Below, piece after piece: positions 29,401 through 41,400 of a stretch of 64,000 nt of DNA. A program made the position numbers and the translations under genes. A model generated the notes under the pieces. That model was not told where the DNA came from. It worked only from the letters and a program-made list of their open reading frames with translations, and ran no database searches. Each line of letters begins with the position of its first letter. Positions within the stretch are counted from its first letter, which is position 1. Location of the stretch: contig VXAZ01001846.1 of the NCBI GenBank assembly GCA_013399875.1, forward strand, positions 525,920 to 589,919, written 5' to 3'. The DNA is from Gymnorhina tibicen (lineage: Eukaryota > Chordata > Aves > Passeriformes > Artamidae).

Positions 29401-32400
29401 CAACCACCCTAGTGATTCTCGCCCTCACACCTTTCCAATGTTCTATCTGTGGTATCCCATCTCTTGGGATGGACCATGTAATCTCTTCCAGGAGCCTGTG
29501 CTGCTCCTCTGTGAGAAGGAGGGTATGCCAGGGGGAAGAAGTGGCCATGGGCTGCAAGCTGCCCTGGTAATTATCGCAATAGAGGGTAAAACACCTCTGG
29601 TCAAGTGGCATGGTGCATCTCGGACAGACCCATCTTCCACAAGCACCATCAGTCAGACAGCACTCCACCACACAGGATTAGATGTCCACCCTCTGCATCT
29701 GTCTCTCCTTTCCCTAAATTCACTTTGGCTATTTCATTCCTTCAATCCCATCATAGTCCATGGCTCCTGCTCTCAAGGAGTGAGACAAAAGGACTCAGGA
29801 CTGGCCTTGCTGGGTCCTGTCCTGGTGACTGTCCCACCACAGTCACACAGTCTGTCCCCTCTCTCGTGCCAGTACACTTTCCTTTCCAGTCACCCACAAG
29901 CTGTGTCCAACTTTTAAAGGAGAATGAGTGTGGGGGTTCTCATCCAGAAATAACATTTTTAGAAGAAGCCTTGGAAACATAAACCTCAAAACCCTCTACA
30001 TTTGAAGCACACAAAGAGGATTATCTATCAGCAGCACGTACTGTGCAAGTCTTTCGACTTGGCATCAAACGAGCTCAGTTTTTATCCTGTCACAAATGAG
30101 CACTAAAAATACACTGACTTCAAGTGAACTTCCGGAGTTTTGTTCCCAGTAAGGAATGAAGATATACTGTCAAGGAGCGAGGCTGCCAGGTGGGAGGCCC
30201 TTCTGCCGTTCCCTGCTCGTGTACACAGTGTTCTCCTCTCTGCCTCCTTCCCCGTGCAGGCAGTACAGGAGGGTGACAGCCTCACTGCGTTACAGCATTG
30301 GTGGTAACGGAGGGAAACCGCCTTTCGAAATGGCTGACACTAAAGTGACCTGGCAGCTTGCGCTCTACACAGAGATGTTTTCGAGCAGAGAAGGAACTAA
30401 GGCACATTCCCAGAGTTAGCAGATCCCGGCGCATTTCACGTGACAGGCTTATTCATTCACCTTTCACAACCAAGATGTAGGTCAAGAGACCGAGAGCATG
30501 AAATGGAGCACAAGTAATGCCTGGTGGAGGGGCTGCCAGCACACCTGGGAAGCACACAGGAGTGTGACAGGGGTGCTGCATGAACCAGACAGGGCAAAAA
30601 CCCCTTGAGATACCATGGCACTGTTGACCCCTGTAAGCCAGGAGGAAGGAAGGCAAACTTGCACAGCCAAGTATTTCTTCTTTTGTGTCCCTATTCAAAA
30701 GCTATATGTCAGTTAAAGAATATTTACACTGAAGTCCTTGAGAAACAATTTTATAGTTTTCGAGCTTTTCCTCCACTCTTTCATTTATACTCACTTTCTT
30801 CTGTTTCATTCATTGTTCCTCTTTGCTGCAGCCAGTTCTCCTTTACACTGAACTGGTGGAAAAAGGTTTTATTCTATGAGGGAGTGGAAAAGAAAGAGAG
30901 ACAAAGAAAAAAGACAACAATGATTTTTTGCATCCCCACTGTTTACAACGCAGTAATTCACAGAATACAGCATTCAACCCACATGTCTGGCCAAAAGGTT
31001 TCTGTATAGGAAGTACATCCCCACCCTTTCTTGGAGCAGTAAACTGGGAGTTGCCTTACTAAATAATGGCCAAGGTGGGGATTTTGGAGGAAGCAGGACA
31101 TGCCAAGGCTAAGCAGCCTGCACAATTCAAGGTTTTCTGTAGTCATGTTCAGAGCCTATTTCTCATACACTGATTCTTACATACATTTCCTATGTACCAA
31201 TCAGCCTATTTAGCAATTTCACTACAATCTCATGTTCTGCCTTCCACATTTTTGCAGTAACATTTTAAGCTTATTACACACACTTTAGCTTCAGCCCAGT
31301 AAAACTGACGAGCACAGCAATTCACCTCTGAGCAGTTTGTACACCAACTTTCTCTGGCTGCAACTTCTCCCTCCAATTAAATAGACAGATTCAAGTTCCT
31401 CTCTTTTTGTCTGTCCCTGTCACAACAAATCCACCTTTTTCCTCTGTTTACTTGACATCTGTGTCAATGCCTGTGTTCAGCCTGGTTTGCCCAGCTTGCT
31501 ACATCCCTCCAGCTCAGTGGGGACACACTCCCAGGCCTCTCCTGAATTCTGACATCTCAAAGCATCTTGTTAAGATGCTAATACTGCCACAGTCACTGCA
31601 GGTTAGCTCACACAGCTGATATCCAGGATGCAGTCAAAGGAAACAGAAAAAGTTCCTTAAGCAGCACTGCAGGTCTAACCTCACTGATATGTCCTGTCAT
31701 GTTTTTGGTCACCAGTCACTTTCAGTTAAGAAGCCAAGAAAAGAGAGGGAAGTGGGCAGAGGGGAAAAAAGTGAGATGGTAAATTATCTAGCAATCAGCA
31801 GCAATGAGGTTGGCATTACCTTTCGATGAGGTGAATACTCATCTACGGTGCTGAAACAAAAAGGAAAATCCCAATTAGTCTTTCCAGCCAAAGCTTAGGA
31901 AAAGGAAGTTTTAGCTATTACAAAGTTTACAACATCAGAAAGTTTTTAACACTAAATGGTCACTGCAGAAAGGCTGCAGAGGTTCTTCAGGAAAAACTAA
32001 AGGCATCTGCCTCAGCCAGAGAACTTTCCTTTGACTTGCGTAATTGATGTAGTGAAAAGCAACGCTGCCAGCCCATGAGCTGTTGGAGTAGGCAAACACA
32101 GCAGTCAGGGTCACCCTCAAGAGCACAGCTCCTTCCACTTCCCCAACAGCCAAATCACGGAAACAACCTCCATTTGTTGGAAAAACATGCCAATTAAATA
32201 TCTTTTATAGATGCCATAACTATTAGTAAAATAGTAACTCTGAGATGACTATTCCAAATGATTTGGTTCTCAGTATTGTGGAGAGAATGAAGGTACGATC
32301 TGAAGTCACAGACTGCAGCTTCTGAGGGAATTTTTGCCAGCTTCTCCACAAACTATTGCTCTGTTTGTAAGTAATCCCAAATGAAAATTGATGGGAGTGA

Positions 32401-35400
32401 ATGCCGAATCACAAACACTGCCCAACAAACATCAGAGAAAATTGAATAATCTAGCTTTAGTTTAAAGATGATTTGTAAAAATGAATATGCCACTTGTATC
32501 ACTCCTCGCTTTACTGAATTACAGAAAGATGACAACAAAAATAAATTACACTCTGAATAAAAGAAGACTTGATCACAAATATAATCAATACTTACTGACG
32601 GCGATGCATCCCAAGTATCTTCTGAAATTCCTTCAGATCCTTCTCAAGAACGGGATACTCATACACATCATCTAACACATTTCTGTATATCGTCTACAAA
32701 ATAAAGCAGTATCTGCAAACATCTGACAGCTCAAACATAAATATAAGGCATCACATCAGTGGTCTAAGTCAATTCAGGCACTATCCTACTAAAATAAGTT
32801 TTATCATTATAGTTATGCAAAACCTGTAAAGAGAGAACGTTCCTGTTTAAATTTCCAGATTGGTCAATATTCAGCATGCCTTTGGAGAAACACTCTTAGT
32901 ACTGTGTATCAAGTGAGAGGGCAAAATGTTTGTTCTATTTTGTTTACAAACAGGAAAATTTAAAACACCACTTGTGGCTATCACATGAAATCGGGGTTAG
33001 ATCAGATTCTGAAGCATGACAACACACCACATCATCATCACTTATCCAAAATGACAACAAATAGGTTCATTAGATTAAGACTTTTAAAATGGCAAATATT
33101 CTACTTTACCTTTCCTCACATTTGCATGCATTTTAAACTGAGTTGATGTCTCCCACAAACTCCCACAACTCTCCCTAGTTGTAAGCTAATACATAAATAA
33201 ACCTTACTTCTAATTTTGGGGGAAGACATTGTCAGGATTGAAATTCTAGGAAATAGTTTCTCTACACTTTTTCTGAATCTGCATGTAGAGCCTTCTCTTT
33301 CCCTTCTAAGAAGACAAGAATCATATGTCTGAGCTGAGTCACCAGGTTTGCTTTAGTCCCCAAATTCACAGAGTTCTGCATGACTGATTTTAGCCTACGA
33401 CCCTGTATGTTGGTTTTTCACATATAACTGCAGCCATCATTAACATTACTGCTGTTTAATATTGCACACAAGCTTCCAGAAGAGGAATTGTGAGACAGTG
33501 CAGAGTCACACACCACCATGGCCAGAAGGTTCTGCATCCAGACAGGAGCAACTCAGTGTGGCGTAACTGATGCCTGAAATGAGGCCCCCTTTCCAGAACA
33601 CCAACACACATCTAGTACCAAACAGCAAAAATCCTAGGGTCTCTGCTTCCATATGCAGTGTGTCCTATTTAAAAAACAAAACAAAACTAAAAAAAAAGGA
33701 AGCTCAAGACCTTCTCCACATTTCATTCAATGTTTCGTGCCTTTGTCTTGAGCAAGTGACAGCAGAGATAACAGACCCCTAAGAAGATATCCAGTTGCAG
33801 ACAAAGAGTCTCATCAGGAAAAGTGGAAGATACTGCAAAGTCTCCTAAAATACTCTCATCTTTCAACCAGCAGAGAAAAAAATATACTGAAAAAAAATCA
33901 GTAACCAAATAGATCTTAAGTTAGCAACAACAGCACTATTTGCAAATTTACAAGGGAATTATAAACTTTTGGAACTCATACAGAAATATCAGAAGAACTT
34001 TGATAACAAGTAAGGAACAAAAATTTTGTTTATTAAAAATATGTAAAACTATGTTGCTCTCCATGTGCACCCAGCAAACGTTCTGGAATAGGATTTCACT
34101 CCTCAGTCAAAGTAGCATCTCTTACAGACATCCCAAAACTCTCTACATCCCTGATCCTCTGGAGATGGACCAACTGCAGATCCTGTTCTGACAGACATGA
34201 CTGGTGTGTCCAAGGAACCTCCACATCTTTGTAGTTTTATTTCTTACCTGCCTAACTTTTCCCATTTTCTAGAGACCGTGGGAGTTCCGTAGGTTTTGTA
34301 TGTTAACGTGTGTTAATGTATGTTAATGCTTCTAATGTTGATGATATTGACGATACAGGATTTCTGTTCAAAGGACTCTATTTAAGGCATTTAAAGAAGA
34401 CACATGTACATAATTTTATATTATAGATTTCATGGAGAAGATCTAGGTATGAAAAAATACATTTTATAGGTTTTGCTGTTGGGGCTTTTTAGACACAGTA
34501 TGTAATTAAACAGTGCTGAAATGCATCACAGAAATTGTTTCAATACCTTTAAAAATTGTTTTAAATGCTCATCTTCATGTAACCAGTCTTTGTAGAGAGA
34601 AGTCCACTGAGACACCAAATGCAAGACTTTTCTTTTCCTACAGGACACATCAGAGTCATCTTCCTTCCCTTGGTGGTTCTTAGCACAATAAGTGAGTAGG
34701 TTAAGGAACATACAATAAGGTCTCACAGAAACTTTAAAATTAACTGCTGGAAAAGACTTTGCAATAATCCCATTTGCTAATGAAAGATTTTTTTCACTGC
34801 ATTGCTCAGTTTTAAATGTTTTATCCTGTCTGGCGCTTTAGGAGTTTCATAACTTTTGAGAATGAAATTCTCAGTAATAAGAATGTCAATTCATCCTCTG
34901 TGCCAATAGGAGTTTTTTCCCTTACAGATTAGACAGGTGAGTCTATAAAAGTAAAATCAATTAAAAGGAATTGTGCAATGTTGAGTTATGTCTTTTCTGC
35001 AGAACTGAGAATGAACCTTTGTCCTGCACACCAATGCCAACGTGAATGTCTGTGGGAAGGAGGACAAAGCATCATTAACAATAACACAAAAAAACAGGCA
35101 AAGGAAGTCAGTTTCTTTTTGTCTGCACAAATTACATTATCTCCAGAAGTTAACACTACTAAAATTAAAGAAAAAAAAGTGAAGGATGATTTATACCATT
35201 GTTCTCTATTCATAAGGCAGAAACACCAAATGTCAGATGATACCCACTTTGTACATTGTTCCTGTCCCTTCTTTGTTTTATAAGGTAAAAAAATGATGTT
35301 TTCACCACAAAAGTTAAAGATGGGAAAAATATTTTTAAAAAAAAAAAAAAAAAGGCAGGTTCATGTTATAGCCACAAGTTTATTTAAACATTGATCCATA

Positions 35401-38400
35401 GCTCCATAGCTTATGGAAGTCATTAGAAATATATGAAAATAATTCTTTTATCTCAGAATGAGTTAAGACTTATATCCTGTACTACATGATAAAAGGAGCA
35501 GAGACTGCAAAATTCTTTACTTTCTCTCCTTGTGTATTCTGAAATGTATTATGCACATGTAGGTATTCCATGAATTAACATAACCTGTGGAGGTTTTAGC
35601 CCCACTTTAAATTCTATCTTGTCACAGTTATAAAGGTTTATTTCTCTTTAAACAAAAACTGACATAAAATTGCATTGTTGCTATGAGTTTGGCACCTGTT
35701 TCAAAACCCGGCACGTAACTTTGATATAAGGCTCAACAATAGATAAAACTACGAGTAAATGTGTGACCCCTGTGAATACAACATTCAATAAAAGGATATT
35801 GCCTCAGAAGTGCCTGGCACAAGTCATCGGTCGTCATGAAAACTGTGTATGTGAGAAGGAAGTCATCCAGGAGAGTTTCTGCAAAGGAAGACAAAAAAAT
35901 CCCAAGGTACAATACATCAGTAAGAGCAGGAAGAGAATATCTACTCCTGTTACTGTGCATGGCAGCAGCAGGACCCCCACCCTTAAAAAAAGGTCCAAAG
36001 AATACAGAATACATAAACCTTTAAGTTTCAAGAAGTTAACAATGTGTTGCCACTGCAGAGATCAGTCCCTTTATTTAACAAGCACATCCTCAACTCCCAA
36101 AGCACCAACAAGTATGCACAAAATAATTCATAATAGTTCAGGAATCAGTAAGAAGGAGTCTTTTATGACAAACACTGCAATCCTGGTTTGCTCAGCTGCA
36201 CGCAAAGCAGCCTTTCCACACAGTAGCTTGTTCTGGAAATTCAGAAGAACAGATTTTAGTAAGAGGAGAGAAAACTAGGAGTGCCATGAACTGTGATTAA
36301 CATCTATGCACAGTAGTTGAGAACCATGACATAAATATATTCAAATTTTTAGCTGGTTGGTTAGTCTTGTGGGCATCACTGTAAGTGCTGAGACGTTTTC
36401 TCTAAGGTTTGTTCAATTGTATTAATGAAGGTTTTTTTCTCCACCTGGTTTCTATCTGTTACAAAATCAAGCTGAAGGTACTTACTAACAAACCATCCCT
36501 ACACACTGCAGCTGTAGCACCTCAAGTTGTAAGAATGAAGACCAGTTTGGATCTCAGAGTAAGTTTTTTATTCCTCGTTCTCGTGTCACACTATTTTTAG
36601 GATTTTTCCAAACCTTTACTGCACACATCACTGGGCTGAAGGCACTGGGTTTGCTCTTGGATGACACGGCTCACGGTAATCTCATGGTGGCCTTCAAAAA
36701 CCCAGTGGCAGAATGGAGATAAGACCAAGCCAGACTTTTCCTGGAGGTGTGCTACAAAATGATATGGCAACATAAAGAAAATTTGTCTAGCTCAAGGTAC
36801 TTATTTTTTTCCTCCTGTGAGGATGCCCAGCCACTGCAACAGGTTACCTGCAGAATCTCCAGCATCGCTATACTCAGGGCTTGCCTGTGCAAAGCTCTGG
36901 GCATCCTGGTCTTACTGAACTGCTTCCAGCCTGGGCTGGACCCGAGGGCTTCACAGCTCCCTTCCAAATTAAATTATTATAAAATTCTTTAACAAATTTG
37001 ATTCCAATTTTAGTTAACTACTCATACATGATGCATGATCTAGGAGTGAATCTGTATTTGGTTCACACAACAAAATATTTTCTTTTATGCAAACAGACAA
37101 TTTTATTTGTGTTTTAAACCACAAAATAAAAATGTTTCTCTTTGTTTTTTCTGGTTTTGTTTTGTTTTCCCCAAATGGTAAGATTTCCTCAAGTTTTGAG
37201 GGATTCCTGTTGACTGTATTTCTTTTAATTTCAGCAAATACTCTGTGTTCCCTTTAACAAGAGAACAACTCTGGTTTTTTCAGATAAGAACAGAAACATG
37301 GGCAGAGGCTGAACAATAACAGAAATTATTCCAGTTATATGGCAGACTGAAAATATTTTTACCAGTATAACTAGCTGGTACTAGTTAGCACCAGTTATAC
37401 TAAGCTGTGATTTAAGTGGTGGATTTGCAACTGCAAAGACTAAGGGCCAAACCATACCTCACAGGAGAAAGATAAGGCTGAGCCCTGATTTCTGTACCTG
37501 ATTTTCTCACTATTTGTGATCTGCTCTAGTGCTTGTGGTACGAGTGTGCAACTGAGAGCATCCCAGCAGCTTTTCACAGCAAGGCTGCAATTTCACAATA
37601 ATTTAGACCAATTTCCCTTACAGCTGCTTTGGACCTTATCAGTAAATTATCGATCCCACAGCCGCGGTGCACGATGGCAATGAGGATTCACCCATATAAC
37701 ATTCACAGACACATGTCACGTGGATAAACATGGATGGACAGCTAATGACATCCCACCCTGTGAGCATCGGATTCAAAATACCTCCGGTGTCTTTTAAAAA
37801 AATTAAAATAAGTCTAGCTCAATGCATTTAACACTGCTGATCTAGAAAGAGTCCCGATCTAAGGACACATAGGTTAAACCCCTTGCACTCAGAAGCAAAA
37901 CAATTAAATTCTTTATTCTACCCAACATTGTTAAAAACGGTGGAAAGTATTATCTCTGCATAAAAAGAGTATTTTGTCTCAGTAAATGAAAAGACATGGT
38001 GAACAGCTTGTTCTCTATCTGAAAGGTCATCTATTCATTCTCCTGCACGTCTTTTGGATGGTACAATGAGGCTATTAAAGTTGGAGGTTTCACAAACATT
38101 TATTTGGAAACAGCTGAGCTTGGAGTCAACAAACACATTTTAGTTCTTTATTGAACTATGTGACTGTGCAGTGATCCTCACAAAGTCAAAGAGACATTTA
38201 CAACAGATTATTTCCCTAATTTCCTGCTCTGTGTAGGTGATATCTGAGTTTCAGCAAAACAAAGCCATGTGTGCAGAAAAGAAATTAAGTCCTAGTTGAA
38301 GCAAAAACTGCAATACTTGTCAATGAATTCTCCAATTGTTCAAAATAGTGTGAACTTATCATAGTAACTGGTGTTTTAAAAACAACTTATAGGTTTATTT

Positions 38401-41400
38401 TTATTACCTGACAATCTGTTTTCCAGATGTCTATCTTCAATTCTCCCAGCATCCCAAAGTGTTGGGATGGAAAGAAAGGCTGGTTTTACTATAATGCCAG
38501 TTTTTTACTCTTTTGTTTTATTTTCTTGCAAGAACTATGTTACAGACACTACTAATGCAATTCTCCCTCAAAAAGAACAAACCAAAACACAACAAACCAA
38601 ACAGTGATGGAAAGTCTGAAACTGTACGTTTGTTCAGATACCTTACAATTAGTTTTAAGCCCTGTGTTCATCTCCCTCTGTCTCCATGTCCTTCCATTCA
38701 CACTCTCTGGTTTCTAACCCCATCAAAACAAGGTATAGCACTCAGCCCACTCAAAATTGCACATATGTATACGTAGTGATTTCTTTTATCCCCTAAATGC
38801 AGAAGAAATGCTAAGAAGAAAACATAATAAATTATGTTTCCCACAGCTTGTGTGTAGGCTAAATTTCTTCAAATCGCCTCTGAAGATGTTTAGAAATTTA
38901 AACCCTAGAGGAATGTTTTGACCAAAAGGAGTCTGGATTATACATGTGGTCCATTAATAGCATCACTCATCCGTTAAATTACTGTAACAAGTAAGCAATG
39001 AAAGTGCTTTTGCAAGATTAAATATCTATTACCAGACATCACCTAAAGACTTTACAATAATATTCATATTTTAAAATACCTGCACTAGCTTGTAGGTATT
39101 TCCCTGAAGTCCTATTGTTCACTGTAACTGTCTTCTGTATTTTCTTCCTAAATGCCCTGTAATTTAAACTCATTCCAGAGTGGTTTTTCACGTCATAGGA
39201 GGAACACAAAACCTGAGGGTGTACTGATACTTCAAAAATAATTTGCTCAAAACAAACAACTGCACACTTGTAAGACACTTTTGGATATCAATACGTGACC
39301 ACAAAAAATGATTTGCTGGTCTTAATCTACAAATGGAGAAAGGGTAACCATGAGAGGATTTATTCACAGCATATTATTCATTCTGTTACTAATGGCCACT
39401 AAGAGCAGTAAATTTGAATAAGGAAGGGCTGTAAGTGTACAAGTTGGGCTGACAATTATGAAAAAAAGTCTTTCTGGGTTTTTTTCTGTTTAGTCACATT
39501 TGATTTAAGAGTTAAAAAAGGGCAATTCCAGACAAATCATTAATAATTTACAGTTCACCAACACCCCCACTGAGAATGGCAGTGAAATGCATACCCCTTT
39601 TAAAATTTTACTCCATGTTCCAGTTTCTGCTTAAATTTGTGACAATTTTCCCTATTATTCCCATAGAAAAAGTTTTTTCTAGCATTTGTAGCAAACAGGG
39701 AGGATTAAATGCACAGTAATAGTTGGAAAAGAAAATATATTGGAAGGAAAATATTGGTGCAAAAGCCTGTGATGCTATGATATTTAATTTCTCTTCTTCA
39801 TGAATTTTTTATTTAATCTTTTTCTTCTAGCCATCCATCTAACTTTTCTTTGTTCCTCACAATTTTCCTTTATTTGGCTAAGCAATTAAAACAAAGTCTG
39901 CAGCTATACTGCAGCTATGGAATATTTCATTTCAAAGACAATTTCAAGCATTTTAAAGCTTCATTAAGACATGCAACAGAACCAGCATGAGCCCCACGGC
40001 CTCCTGTTCTTGCAGCTCTTTGGGGGCAGCCTTAGGCAGTAATCTCACCATACCAATTGTGTGTAAGTTCCATAGGCATAAAAATAATAAAAAAGCAGGC
40101 ACTGTGCTTGTTTGTTATTAAATAATCAATTTGCACCAGCTTCTGGTGAGACAGTTTCTCCCAGGCTATGAGTCCTCTCCTTTCCCCAAGTGAAATAAAG
40201 CACAGACACAGCTCTAGCAGGAACTGTTAGTACTGCTCATCCCATTTTTCTGCGATGGACAAGTCCTTCTGCAAGACACATTCAGGGTGGCTGAGGGATA
40301 GAAAGAGCAGTATAGAGACACTCTCACCCACGTGAAACACCCAGGGAACATTCGATTTCAGCTGGTTACTGAAGGACCCAGCAATACCATCTCCATGAGA
40401 AGTTGCAACAGTATTGCGTGTAGAGGGCGATGACAGCCAATAGCAACAATGGTGTACTTGGTGGGGAAGGGGGTCCTAGGGTCCCAGACACAGTAAATAT
40501 TACATATTTAAATAAATGAAAGAGATAAAATATCTAGATGAACAACACATCATATATTCCCACCTACTTAAAAACCAGACAGGATTCCCTGCTGCTTTCC
40601 ACGTGCCCACCTACCTCTCTAACAGAAGATGCCCTTTCTCTCTGAGAAGACAACTCTGCAAATACCAACTCAAGGTGATGGTACAGTTATAAATCCCAGG
40701 AGGAAAGAATGGGTTTCCTACATGGGTTTGCACGCCAAATCTGATTTTCCAATCATTTCTTTTCTCCTTTCTCCACCCTCTTCTCTAGGCAGGGTATCAA
40801 CTACTAAGGCTTAGGGCAGAAATTAATACAGATCTGTAGAGAAAAATAATCTGTGACAGACATTTAACAAATCAGGACAGGCAGTACACTTCTTGGTGTT
40901 GCCATGCCAAACATCTGTACCCTCTTCTCAAACTGGAGCATTTTCTTAAATTACTGCAGTGGTACAAGGCATCAGCGGAGCAGCCTCACATTAATAACTT
41001 GTAACATAAACACGAAAAGAGACTTAATCTAAAGGAAATGCCTTTGTCAAATGGAACAAAAGTTAAATTCATTTGATTAAATTAGATATATTTGAGGACA
41101 GCTCTAAAAAGCAAATACTAAAAAAGCTATCTCAGAGAATGAGTAAAGAAGGAAAAGGAGGGAACCATTCAAGTGTTACAGCTAGCTACCCATCTCTAAC
41201 TACCCACCTAGCCATTTATATGTCCACATGTTATTAACTAACATGCATGTGCACCAACCAGCATCTTTAGACCCCCACAGCTAAACCAATGCTGCATATA
41301 CATTTACATTACAAGCATGTCCAATAGCTCAGGCTGCATTTAGAATACACCTACTGCCCTAATGCTAATATTAGACACACTGTCCAGCTAAGCCAGATAT

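Noticed and set aside
29333..29982. Plus-strand frames of 194 and 125 codons in intron 6
   Set aside because: Overlapping frames on both strands in a GC-richer patch, with no domain, splice pattern or family resemblance that I can see.
35799..35804. Reading exon 2 as ending at a GC-AG donor (GAG|GCAATA)
   Set aside because: It would lose the conserved His-Tyr codons at the junction and leaves the perfect U12 branch site and AC acceptor unexplained.
35763..36278. Plus-strand frame of 171 codons over exon 2
   Set aside because: It is antisense to a conserved exon on the minus strand and has no recognisable protein features.
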